The notes under the pieces: model-generated
Told to the model about the DNA's origin: nothing
Seen by the model: only the letters and a program-made list of their open reading frames with translations
Database searches by the model: none
In this document: positions 1 through 13,100 of the stretch, piece by piece
Numbering within the stretch: position 1 is the stretch's first letter
Layout: every line of letters starts with the position of its first letter
Assembly: GCA_033964015.1 (NCBI GenBank)
Contig: CM066914.1
Location: forward strand, 23,922,234 to 23,986,233
Length of the DNA stretch: 64,000 bases
Direction: 5' to 3'
DNA from: Scolanthus callimorphus
Lineage: Eukaryota > Cnidaria > Anthozoa > Actiniaria > Edwardsiidae
Position numbers and translations under genes: made by a program

Positions 1-1035
1 GTCAAATTTAATTTGCATATTTTTTGGTATAAACGATGATCTTGTTTCTTTACCCTTACCTAAGGTGCACAGTTTCCGCACTGGATATAAAATAGGAAGG
101 GAAAATTCGCGAAAAGGGCCATTTTGTCGCCCGCCAACAATGCGAAACATTTAAGCGGTTTCACGTTTTACGAGCCAGCGATTTGTTCGGTGACCAGCGA
201 CCAAGCGCATACTCAGTACCGAATCTCCGCACGTTATTTTTCAATGGTTCTATGGAGGTTTCTGTATTGTATTCGGAATCGCGCTAACGTAGTACTAACA
301 ATTTTGCACTGAAGAGGATTGCCCTATGCAAAAAATCAACTGAATATGATATCTTCATTTAACACTCACTGAACGTCTAAAAATCTAAGATAAAAAGATA
401 CCATTACGTATCTGACGTAATATGGGCAAAACAGTGAGACAGACGTATGTTTTTACTTAATGACATAAGAGACTGTCAGAGGCTGTCAATCAATGTTAGG
501 TGCGTATTTAAATAGTGTGCACTCGCGAAATTGAGTGTGTTCCCCATGACTAAGTAATTGCTAACGTCTGTAACGCCTGTCCAACTGTTTATGATTTGAA
601 GAAAACTTTTAAAATTGGTTAACCTGCATAAAATCTTATAACGCCGTATAAATACAAAATTCTAACTGTTGTCAATGAAAAAAGTTTTATTTATATTTAT
701 TCCAACATTTGTAGGTGTTAAAAAAAATCCATTAAGTTTACTCATGAGCTTATTTCTATCAACACGGAATATTGTCGAGTTTCGATCGAGTCCTGTTCGA
801 GTCATCGTTCAATTCAAGTGTTTTTTTTTTTGGCGTCGTTTCGCTCCCGATCATCTCGGGAATTTTTTTTCGGTCTTTCCCCTTTTCTGAAGTTCTTGAG
901 TTTCTTAGATCAGGTTCTGACATGCCCTAACCTACTCTTGCGAGGGTAAAACGATACCTTTTTTCAGGTACAATTAACTAGCTGGGCTCCCAGGGGCCTC
1001 ACATACGCTGAACTTCCGATGCAAAAAGACTAATC
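1..1035. other. Upstream region, no gene recognised
   Basis: This stretch lies before the signal-peptide exon. It is AT-rich, and its short open frames show no domain, splice or codon support. A TATA-like motif at 647-654 is the only promoter-type signal seen. The left neighbour of the gene is not visible. Confidence 0.5.
647..654 (+). promoter_or_regulatory. TATA-like box, possible core promoter of the SRCR-FN3 gene
   Basis: The octamer tataaata lies about 390 bases before the start codon at 1036. If used, transcription would begin near 680 and give a 5' leader of about 350 bases, which would contain an upstream ATG at 675. AT-rich DNA produces such motifs by chance, so this is weak; 5' RACE or CAGE would decide. 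Confidence 0.2.
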
Positions 1036-1123
1036 ATGGAGAAGGTGAACTGGTGGAAGAAACTAGGCGTTTCTTTTGCTGTAATTTTACTTATTCTTAC
1101 TTCGGCTACAGGACAAATCAGAG
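1036..1123 (+). CDS. Exon 1: signal peptide
   Basis: An ATG opens 29 codons plus one base. They encode a charged start (MEKVNWWKK), a hydrophobic core ([13 protein letters not shown]) and a small-residue cleavage region (TGQ). A gttagt donor follows in phase 1, the phase every downstream SRCR exon needs. This is a classic secretory leader. It is too short for ordinary ORF listing and was found from the splice phase. The next exon recognised is 2.2 kb away. Confidence 0.8.
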
Positions 1124-4100
1124 GTTAGTATTTTTCGCACGAAGTGCCTTTTGAGTGCCTCTATTATTTCTGCGACGTTGCCTCTTGTTTTGATTTCAAC
1201 GATCGATCGTTCGTTTTCTACTTTAGCGGTAGCTAGTAATTTGAATATTTATTTTCTCATTTATGTTTAACGTATTTATGCATTATGCATGCCTATATAG
1301 CCGAGTTGACTGCAGTCTAGACAGTTTTAGTAATAGTTTTTCATCAAGAATGGAATTGACCCGAGACATGGATAAAAACGCTATTGTGCTTTAAATCAAG
1401 TAATAACAACTATACGCTGTTAAAGCATCTTCTTATTACAGTTGCAATTTGCACTTGTCCGTTTCAAGCTCTTCATCTCATAGACTTTCTCAAAGTCATT
1501 AAAAAAAAATTCGTACTTGTGACAAGTCTATTCATCTCATAGCTTCACTGATGCGACAGTAGACTAAAACGCCAAGTCGAAAATTTGCTCTCTAAGCACT
1601 TTTTATTTTCACCCGGTCCTTTATAAATACAGAGCAAGTTTTTTAGACAAGATTTCTGTAAAATGTTATAGAACTATTAAAATATGAAGGACAGGTACAA
1701 TATATTGAAAAAGAATGATCTATGTTTTGTCAAAAGATGGAATGACATAAAAAGACGATCTAATGTTTTTTATTAGACACTATGAACTCACTTTAAAGCG
1801 AACCAGCGCTAACATAATTGTATAGTTCTTTTTTCCAATAACGAGTTGTTAGTAGAGCCTTTATTTTCATGAGTAAGTTTACGACAAAAGGAAGTTGCTG
1901 AGCTGGTACGAGTTGGCTCTTTGTTGACCTTTCAACTTGGAGAGCAACACGATTATTCTTGTCCTGCAAAGAAATATTTCAAGTCAAGGAATTCTCCTAA
2001 TTCAAGGCAAAGAATCATGTGCTTATACTGTTCCTGCTCTCTATTAGCTAGGAGTCGATCTCCAAATCATAATTGGCGAAAAACTTAATAGTGTTTCCCT
2101 GTGTTTCCGTTCTGCAGGTTTAGGCAGGGCCCAAGTGCGACTGCGTGCTGCTGTCCTTTGTTGTTATAAACGAATTTGCGCAATCTCGACTTAGAACTTC
2201 CGTTTTCTAGTCTATTTATCGGATAAATATTAAAGTGATAAATGTTACAATAAAATTATTTTTTCACATCTTGTTACACAACTATATATCTTACACAACT
2301 ATATATCTTATTTATATATCTAATATGAAATCGTCAGTTCAGATCCTAATATGTTTCAAATCACAACAACTGAAATAACATATTTCGTGATATCTTAGCT
2401 TCAGGAGGCCAGATTACGCATAGAAAATAGCGCGAAAAAAGCCACTTTTTTAAGTGAGTATTTTCGGCGGAATCTACCGAATGAAGACATTGAATATACA
2501 TGAATCGTATGATATCTCACCTCAATTTCGACACAATTGAGATATCTCAGGATTCCACTGAAAATTGCTCGAGACAAAACCTGCGACATCGTTTTTTGAG
2601 AGCAATTTCCAGTGGAACCAAATAAGTCAAGGTTGCGCTTTTTCTTGAATGTTAAAAAAAGAAAAAAAAACTAAACGAAACTGTAGCCTTAAAACCCATT
2701 CTCGTACCCGGAGCTCCGGGAGGGGAGGGGGGGTTGGATTCTCGCATTGACGCATTCGCGAGATTTGATACAGCGCCCTTGAGAGAAGGAAATTTCTGCG
2801 CATTCCTCGACGTTCCAAATCAGCGAAGGTCCTGATTTTTATGGAGAGCTCTTGGGTATTGCAGTAAGAGCTGAAGGTACATTCAGAGATGATGATAGCA
2901 ATAATAATCATACATCTGACAAAATCGCCACAGCGCTTTGTTTTGGGCAGTTTTTTATAACATTAGTACTCCTTGACCTACCCATAAACAAAATTGTATA
3001 TAGAATTGATCCGAAATAAATTGAAATGAAAAGCATATTTTCGCATTCTATAATGATGTTTTGCACATTTCTTTCCGGAGAGAGAAGCACCCATCTAATG
3101 AATTCCGGGGCGTAGCTAGGGGGAGGGAGTTGGTCCTAGCGCCCAAGTGACCCTTTTTGGGACATAGAATACAGTGAACAGATTTGTATTTGAAAATAAA
3201 CTTGAACTTGGACATTTAAGGAAAAATGGACTAAACGGTCCAAAAATTCATACATTTTCAGAAGTTGTGACCCCCCCTTTCCTTCCAAGCTGCCTACGCA
3301 AGAAGATATACTAAGTACACCTTATAATGTCTTTTGTATTTTTGTTAGTTCGACTGCGTGGTGGCCCAAACGCCCGTGAAGGCCGCGTAGAGTTGCTTTA
3401 TAAAAATGCCTGGGGCACTATATGCGATGACTACTGGGATATAAACGACGCTAAAGTCATCTGTAGAATGCTTGGATATGGGGCACAAGCGGCAGTTAAA
3501 AAAGCACGGTATGGACAAGGACGAGGACCGATCTGGTTGGATGATGTTGGTTGTACTGGAAACGAAACACACATATCCCAGTGTCGGTTTCGAGGATGGG
3601 GTCTCCATAATTGCGGGCATAGCGAAGATGCCGGTGTCGTGTGCCGCCTCCAAGGTAACATTAGAGCGGATTTCAGATGACCGTCGTGTTTGCGATTGGT
3701 TTTGCTTTCTCATTGACTGCTTATTTCTATCAACCAATCACATTGCGAACTAATTACAAGCAAGGAATTACTAGCCAATTGGTTCGGCTCCTGATTGGCT
3801 GGGCTGGAAACCATTCAGCAGTAAGTTGTAATTACTATTGTTTCTGATTGGCTAGTGATTGCATAATTGCGTTTACTTCCACGATGGTCAACTGAAATCT
3901 GCTCTATAATCCTGATTGAGAGTCTTGACGCCACGACTATCGCGTTTGAAAGACAGGAACGTACCGAGGGTCAGAGTGGGACACGCCCATCCTTTCACAC
4001 GTTTTTTATGAAGAAAGAAACTAAGTGACTGAGATGAAAATGTTAGAATAGTCCAGTTTCGAATTCTCTACTCTACCGCTGAATAGGCATCGACGGCGCA

Positions 4101-7100
4101 CAAATACAGTGGGAGCCTCAGTTTGAAGTAGATTGTGAATACCGAGGAGAAACTGATGAAGCTTGAATGGAGACAATAGACAAAACTTTTTGGACTCGTT
4201 GGTATTCGCAACTTTCGGGTTCAAATCGAGGCTCCCACTGTATTTATGCGCCTTTGATGCCTATCCAGCGGTAGAGTAGAGAACTCGAAACTGGACTATT
4301 GTACAATAAACCGCATTTTCACTCATTTGCTCGAACCTTGCTTTTTTGATTGGCTGTACTTTTTATGGTTTGGTATTTACACTATTAATTTGCATGCGCC
4401 ATGTGTCTGGGCAAGTGACGCTTTTGATTGGCTTAAGTTTTCCACCTAAATTCCCGCAATTTTTCGCGCACGTGCGCGCAACATAGGAAGCCCGCACATA
4501 GATATTTTCACGGTAAGGCTCAGCCAATAGACCTTTTTCCGCTTGTTGAGTGGGGGTCCTGTGGTTTGTTTTCCTTACTGGCACTCATGCGAAATAATTT
4601 CTTAGTTTGGTCACATGAATATTACAGAGCTTGCTCGTGCGTTAATAAGGGAAAAACAAAAGATTTCGTTCGCTTGAGTGCCAAACAAACCACAGGATCC
4701 CCGCTCAAGCGGAAAAGGTCTATTGAAGGCGGTTTCTTGATAGTATTACTGGATAGGTAGGTCTCAAACTCCAATAGCTAAACCTTTTCGCCCCAAGATA
4801 AGATGAAAGGTTCTTTTTTATACATAGCGAAAAGTTGAGAGGTCTGGGGCCGGTTCCTAGAAGGCCAGTTAAGAGTTATCAGTGGATAAACGCTTATCCA
4901 ACAGATAAATCCTTAACAAAACCTATACAACAGATAACTTTTATCCGTGGATAACTTTATCCAACCTTTCAGGAACCGGCCCCTGGAGAATACTCTTCTT
5001 GCTTGTTCAGCTTCATTGGCTTCCTATCAAACTTAGAATTAACTACAAGGTTTTGCTAATACCTTATAGGGTCTAAATGGCATGGCTCCGCATTATATCT
5101 CTAACTTGCTTCTATCTTATGAAACCAGCTCGCAATCTTCGATCTTCTGGACAAAACTTGCTTTCTGTACCGAAATCTAACACTGTCAATTACGGTGACA
5201 GAGCTTTCTCTATCTGTGCTCCTCAGCTTTGGAACTCCATGCCCTGCAATATTAGGAACGCTGACAACATTGCCACATTCAAATCAAAACTCAAGACTTT
5301 TATATTTAAACAACTTACGAAGTTGTCCTAATTATTTTGCTATTTTTATCTTATCTATATATTATATCTTACTTAGAAATTTGTATTTTATTGTAAGAGC
5401 ATTGAGCTTGTATAATGCTCCTAGAACGTATTATTATTATTTTTATCAAATTCAGATGTAAGATAATCCTTGACCACAGCATGCCCTTGACCATTGTTTG
5501 ATTGGTTTACAGATAGCAGCAGACTAGTGGTGGTCTTGCCCCTCTTGCTGGCCGAGTGGAAATCAACCATTTAGGGCGTTGGGGCACAATATGCGGCAAC
5601 AACTGGGGACTAAACGAAGCTAAAGTAGTTTGCAGGTCGCTCGGATACTCTGGAGCTGCTTCTGGATCTTGTTGTGGTCGCTATGGACAAGGAAATGGAA
5701 CTATCTGGTTACAGAATGTGACGTGTAGTGGAACAGAAACATCGCTCACCTCGTGTAGACATGGTCGGTGGGGAACACACACGTGTACCCACCAGATGGA
5801 TGTTGGTGTCTCCTGCATTCCTCGAACATCTAATGGTACGTTTAGTTCAAGCATTTTGGCCGAATGCTAATTATGCACTAGCATCTTGAAATACATTCTC
5901 GTGCCCCCAGCTCGTGATCTCGAAAGGGAGGCTCTGGTAACATCCATTTGAGCGCCTCTCGTTAACGGGTTCAATTTACTGTCGTGCCCAGAGCTTACCC
6001 ATCCCGTCACTTCGCGAGGGAAGCTCTGGTGACATTCTCGAACCCAGAGCTCCCCGGCTCGTCACCTCATGGGGGAGACTCTGGTGACAGCCACGGACGC
6101 ATGCGCGAGATTTGATACAGAGCCGTCGAGAGAAACACCTTTCTACGCATGCACCAACGTTCAAAATCAGCTAAGGCCCTCAATGGATGTCCCCAGTGCC
6201 TCCCCTGCGAGCAGACAAGCCGGGAAGCCCTGGGTACCAGAATGTGCCCTTGCCTTACGCCCTCCCCCGTGAGGTGACGAGCCGGGAGACTCTGGGTACA
6301 AGAATGCTTGTATTACCAGAGCGTGCATGCTCACTAGCGACTAACGGTGATTTCCTGACAATCTCCGTCAATCCCAGTCTTACAATATTTCGTATCACTG
6401 CCGTGAGTAATTGGTGATCACTTTCTAATCACTCCCATAGGTTTTATTCAGAATTGGCGAAATTACTTTCCGATTGGTCTTACTACAGTCATCTGAAAAT
6501 TGCTCTGAATATGTGAAAACACCATCGCGGATTGTCAGCGAAGAGATCGTCTGGGAAGCGATCGGAAAATAGCAACGGTGACACGGTAACGTGTTTTTTT
6601 TAAACGTGTTTTGAGAATCCTGTCGTTTCTTCATTTTCTCTTCTACGGTTCAATTATTGATACTAGAACAGCGGATCATAGAATTCCTGTGAATTCTGTG
6701 AGTGAAAACGCGCGCGCGTGTCTCCCAAAACGGTGTGTTGTTCAAGCACTTGAGATTTCCTTCCCTGGAAACTGACCGAAAACACCCTATTCCTTCAAAG
6801 TTACTGTATTTGTCTGTACTGCATAGACCTCATATAAATATTTGTTTGTCCAGTTCGTCTTCTTGGTGGCAATGCACCGAATGAAGGTCGTGTAGAGATA
6901 CAAATCGCCAACCAATGGGGTACAATATGTGACCAGGGATGGGACAGACAAGACGCCACGGTCGTCTGCCGTCAACTCGGTTTTCCATCTGCTGTGTCTG
7001 CTGTTCAGTGCTGTGACCAGTTTGGATCTGGAAATGGTACCGTATGGATGGAGAATGTGCAATGTAGAGGATCTGAATCTTCTCTTGCTTCCTGTCCTCA

Positions 7101-10100
7101 AAAGGGCTGGGGACTCTCCAACTGCACTCATGGAAGAGATGCCGGTGTTGTATGTAGCCCGAAAGGTTAGCAGTAAACGTGTAGACTTTACTCTGGCTAT
7201 CTTTATTTTTGTTTTTGACCATTTTGTGATCAACTTTTTGTGCTTTCTAATATTTAAGCATTAGAGTACAACTTTCTATGACTATCGGCAAAATAGAACA
7301 CGCGTGATATGTTGGGAGAGACACGAGAACGTACGGGTCGTGATTTTGAAACGTTTCGAATGTCTCTCTCACAAGTGCTCTATTTCGCCGATAAAGTCAT
7401 AGAAAGTTGTGCTGTAATGCTTTCATGATATAGCGGGGGAGATACAATAACTTTATCGATGAAATACAGCATATATTTGGAACAATCAGAGCGCGCGTTG
7501 TATCGTCGCTACATTATAGAATGGTATATGTGCGTTTTTTCCTTTCAGTGCGTTTAGTTGGTGGTAGAAATCCAAAGGAAGGCCGTGTTGAAGTTTTACA
7601 TCAAGGATCCTGGGGCACAATATGCGATGACCACTGGGACATGAATGATGCCAAAGTCATCTGTGGAATGCTGGGATATGGAGCAGTTAGAGCTGTTGGT
7701 AGTGCTCGCTTTGGTCGAGGAACGGGAAAGATATTGTTAGATGATGTTGGTTGTACTGGAGTAGAGAAAGACATATCTCAGTGTCGGTCTAATGGATGGG
7801 GTGTCCATAACTGTGGACATAGCGAAGATGCCGGCGTCGTTTGCAAAGAGGCTTGTAAGTATATTCATATGTATCTCCGTGTCAAATATTTGGTTTTATT
7901 GCAGTAGTTCGTCAATTATAATAATTTATATTGTAATGATTGATTCTTGTTCTTGGGGTATTTCACATCAGGGGCGTGTATGGTCTCTGCAAGATATATT
8001 AGGTAAACTATGAATAATGATGTGGCGGAGTGTTTTTGTTAAAAACAGAAAAAGGCAGGAGGTGGAGCCCAGTTGTTAGAGGCGAGGCATGGCCTGTAGT
8101 GGATTCGCGTGGCGTGTACCGCATAAGCTAATGATCGTAGAATATGCTCTCAAGACTCCTGGAAAAATCCTTGAAAATGCTGGATTTTTTTTTTCTTTAC
8201 AAAAGGGCACGAACCTTGATTGAGGCCAGATCAAATCTGATGACTGTCCGGAATTAACTATTTGCGTTTCTTTTGCAGTTTTTATTCGTCTTGTCGGTGG
8301 TGCTACACCCTTCTCGGGCAGAGTGGAAATTAGACAGACAAGACAGTGGGGAACCATTTGCAGTGATGGAAGCTGGGGACTGAACGAAGCTAAAGTCGTT
8401 TGCAGGTCGCTAGGATACTCTGGAGCTGTATCTGGATCTTGTTATGGTCGCTATGGACAAGGAAATGGAACTATCTGGTTACAGAATGTGAGGTGTAATG
8501 GAACAGAAACATCGCTCACCTCGTGTAGACATGGTGGGTGGGGCACACACACGTGTACCCACCAGATGGATGTTGGTGTCTCCTGCATTCCTCGAACATC
8601 TAATGGTACGTTTCTGATATGAATGAAAGAGACGAGAACATAGCGGGGCTCCTAGATCATCATACAATTTTGATAGTTGTTGTGGTTTAGGCTGTGGTAG
8701 AATCTCCAAGGTTTAGGCTGCGGTAGAGTCTCCAAGGTTTAGGCTGCGGTAGAGTCTCCAAGGTTTAGGCTGCGGTAGAGTCTCCAAGATTTAGGCTGCG
8801 GTAGAGTCTCCAAGATTTAGGCTGCGGTAGAGTCTCCAAGATTTAGGCTGCGGTAGCGTCTCCAAGGTTTAGGCTGCGGTAGAGTCTCCAAGGTTTAGGC
8901 TGCGGTAGAATCTCCAAGGTTTAGGCTGCGGTAGAATCTCCAAGATTTAGGCTACGGTAGAGTCTCCAAGGTTTAGGCTGCGGTAGAATCTCCAAGGTTT
9001 AGGCTGCGGTAGAGTCTCCAAGATTTAGGCTGCGGTAGAGTCTCCAAGGTTTAGGCTGCGGTAGAGTCTCCAAGGTTTAGGTTGCGGTAGAGTCTCCAAG
9101 ATTTAGGCTGCGGTAGAGTCTCCAAGATTTAGGCTGCGGTAGAGTCTCCAAGATTTAGGCTGCGGTAGAGTCTCCAAGATTTAGGCTGCGGTAGCGTCTC
9201 CAAGGTTTAGGCTGCGGTAGAGTCTCCAAGGTTTTGGCTGCGGTAGAATCTCCAAGGTTTAGGCTGCGGTAGAGTCTCCAAGGTTTAGGCTGCGGTAGAA
9301 TCTCCAAGGTTTAGGCTGCGGTAGAGTCTCCAAGATTTAGGCTGCGGTAGAGTCTCCAAGGTTTAGGCTGCGGTAGCGTCTCCAAGATTTAGGCTGCGGT
9401 AGAGTCTCCAAGGTTTAGGCTGCGGTAGAGTCTCCAAGGTTTAGGCTGCGGCCAAATCCATTTAACATTTGATTCAGCATCATTCAACATTTGCGTACGT
9501 TGGACGCGCCATGTTGAGCGACGTTGAATGTTTTGGCACACCCCGTTAAACATAGTGTTGAACGCGTGACTCAGTGCACGCTCACATCGCAGTTCAACAA
9601 CGTTGAACAAAGTTGAATTGGTTCGACACCCCCGTTGATCAACATGCACGTTCAACTTGTCGAATGATGTTGAACAAAGTTGAATTGGTTTGATACCCCC
9701 GTTGATCAACATGCACGTTCAACTTGTCGAATGATGTTGAACAAAGTTGAATTGGTTTGACACCTCGTTGATCAACATGCACGTTCAACTTGTCGAATGA
9801 TGTTGAACAAAGTTGAATTGGTTCGACACCCCCGTTGATCAACATGCACTTTCAACTTGTCGAATGATGTTGAACAAAGTTGAATTGGTTTGACACCCCC
9901 GTTGATCAACATGCACGTTCAACTTGTCGAATGATGTTGAACAAAGTTTAATTGGTTTGACAGCCCCGTTGATCAACATGCACGTTCAACTTGTCGAATG
10001 ATGTTGAACAAAGTTTAATTGGTTTGATACCCCCGTTGATCAACATGCACGTTCAACTTGTCGAATGATGTTGAACAAGTTGAATTGGTTCGACACCCTC

Positions 10101-13100
10101 GTTGATCAACATGACCGTTCAACTTGTCGAATGATGTTGAACAAAGTTGAATTGGTTTGATACCCTCGTTGATCAACATGCACGTTCAACTTGTCGAATG
10201 ATGTTGAACAAAGTTGAATTGGTTCGACACCCTCGTTGATCAACATGACCGTTCAACTTGTCGAATGATGTTGAACAAAGTTTAATTGGTTTGATACCCT
10301 CGTTGATCAACATGCACGTTTAACTTGTCGAATGATGTTGAACAAAGTTGAATTGGTTTGACACCCCCGTTGATCAACATGCACGTTCAACTTGTTGAAT
10401 GATGTTGAACAAAGTTGAATTGGTTTGATACCCTCGTTGATCAACATGCACGTTCATCTTGTCGAATGATGTTGAACAAAGTTGAATTGGTTTGACACCC
10501 CCGTTGATCAACATGACCGTTCAACTTGTCGAATGATGTTGAACAAAGTTTAATTGGTTTGACACCCCCGTTGATCAACATGCACGTTCAACTTGTCGAA
10601 TGATGTTGAACAAAGTTGAATTGGTTTGACACCCTCGTTGATCAACATACGCGTGAGTCAAATGCTGGAATGCAAAGTCATCGCGTATGAGAATATATAT
10701 TACCAACGAAATCTGTTACCAACAACAAAGAACTTTGTTAAAACCTGTGTTTAGACGGGTCATCTTTCACGACGCAATTGTTCATGCAACTCGCAACGCA
10801 ATATTTGTTGCCACGCCAGTTGCAACTAAAATTGCGCGTGTAACATACTGCGGCAACGTAACAAATATTGCGTTGCAAGTTTCAGAAAAGTAGATCGGAT
10901 CTATAATTTTCACAACGCGAGACATGTTGTGGTGTGTGACTGCGCGTGACATGTTTCTGCAACTTGCAACGCAATGGTTTCTGAAAGGAGCCAATCAGGG
11001 CGTTTCTTGTTCTTGACGTTTTTAAAATTTCATAACTTTACAGTGGGGAGAAATTGCGAGCGTGTAACATCGCTGCTGCGACTGGCAATGTTTTTTTTTT
11101 AAATTTGCCATCGCTGACTTGCGGGCTGCATGAAGAAATTAGCCCGCGGGAATCCTGAATCTTGTAGGTGTTATTTATTTCCTAGCTTCCTTCAGTTCAA
11201 GAATGCATTGGTATCCTCATTTTATTTCAGTTCGTTTAGTCGGCGGTCATTTTACCAGGGAAGGTCGTGTCGAGATTCAAATCGCCAACCAGTGGGGTAC
11301 AGTATGTGATCAGGATGGGACAGACAAGACGCCACGGTCGTCTGCCGTCAACTCGGTTTTCCGTCTGCTGTGTCTGCTGTCCAGTGCTGTGGCCAGTTTG
11401 GATCTGGAAATGGTACCGTATGGATGGAGAATGTGCAATGTAGAGGATCTGAATCTTCTCTTGCTTCTTGTCCTCAAAAGGGCTGGGGACTCTCGAACTG
11501 TACTCATGGAAGAGATGCCGGTATTGTATGTAGCCCGAAAGGTAAAGAATTGAGGATATCGCGATTTAGTCAAATCACACTTATAGTGGTCTATTGTCAA
11601 TGCTGCGTTCTGATTGGTTGAACTACTAGTAGGCTATAAGTTATAGCTACTAGTGGCGAAAAGTCTTCTTCCATTTATTCCACCTCCATCAATTATGATG
11701 ATTCTTGTGGGTGTCTGAATTGAAAGCCAGAAAATGGCAAATGACCAGACCAGAAAATATTTGGCCATACAAATTGACATACTAGTGTGATTCGACTAAA
11801 ACAATTATTCCCCTTGTCCTCTCATGGCCTCTAAGTCAGAAGCCCATGAGGCCGAAGGTCGAATTGACTCAGAGCCCAATCAGACTCGAGGAATAATTAA
11901 CAATTAGACCTCGAGTCCAAAAGGGCTACGGGCCAATAGCGGCCGAATGGGCTATTGACCCGTGGCCTGCGGGCGAGAGGTCTAATTGTTTTAGTATCAC
12001 CCAAGTTGGACAAAAAAGTGAAAAATTGTGTTAAAAAATTACCAGAAACCTCGACAAAACGAGAAGCGGCCGCCATTGTTGCTATGTTCAAAATCGGCGC
12101 TTTCGCTACTAGTCTATTGATAATAGTCCCCTAGTAGCGTAGCCAATCAGAATGCAGCATTGGCAATAGTCCACTAGTTGGGTGATACTAATTGTTGAAT
12201 ATTATTGTGAAATTGCGATATAGTTTTCTTCATGAAAATGGCACAATTAGCTAGAATTATTGTTACGTCTGTAATCGAAAAGTTGTAAGCAAGGGGTACT
12301 ACAGAAGTGAAATTTTAGTTCAAAACCCCAATATCTATCATTTGCATAATTACTGCAGTTTTCATCTGCGAACTCTGCGCCTACTGATTAATTTACAAAA
12401 CACTCCCTGAATCAAACTTCTAAGCAACCCCGGTAATTTTTGTAAAAACTCCCACTGATGGTGGTTAGTAGTATAGTTGTACGTTCGAAGGAAGCGGCTA
12501 AACCCCGGTTTGACTTTGAGTTGCAGAATTATGAAATCTGCACTATCATGACATGGGTTTCTGTACCATTGTGTAGCATTTTCATTTTGCTTCAAACTTA
12601 TTTTTCAGTGCGCTTAGTTGGTGGTAGAAATCCAAAAGAAGGCCGTGTTGAAGTATTTCATAAAGGATATTGGGGCACAATATGCGATGACCTCTGGGAC
12701 TTGAATGATGCCAAAGTCATCTGTGGAATGCTGGGATATGGAGCAGTTAGAGCTGTTGGTGGTGCTCGCTTTGGTCAAGGAACGGGAAAGATATTGTTGG
12801 ATGATGTTAGTTGTACTGGAGTAGAGAAAGACATATCTCAGTGTTGGTCTAACGGATGGGGTGTCCATAACTGCGGACATAGCGAAGATGCCGGCGTCGT
12901 TTGCAAAGACGCTTGTAAGTATCTGCGTTCCCATGCCAATGCCACTTTGATGCTCAGAAAATTATTGAGTCAGAGAACTTGTATTCATTATCAGGCGATT
13001 TATGGCTACGCGGTATTTGATTTTGTTTAGTTTTGCTTTTGAGAGAACCAGGCCTTACAATTTACGTTCACTAACGGGCAGAAGTTTTTACGCCTAAAAA

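Noticed and set aside
124..890. Short open frames of 62 and 73 residues upstream of the gene
   Set aside because: No domain, no splice context and low-complexity composition; chance frames in AT-rich DNA.
4363..4760. Open frames of 73 and 64 residues around 4363-4760
   Set aside because: They lie across the inverted-repeat element at 4525-4725 and mirror each other, as expected for a MITE rather than genes.
8684..10649. CRISPR array
   Set aside because: The repeats are contiguous with no unique spacers and lie in an intron of an animal gene; they are mini- and satellite DNA.
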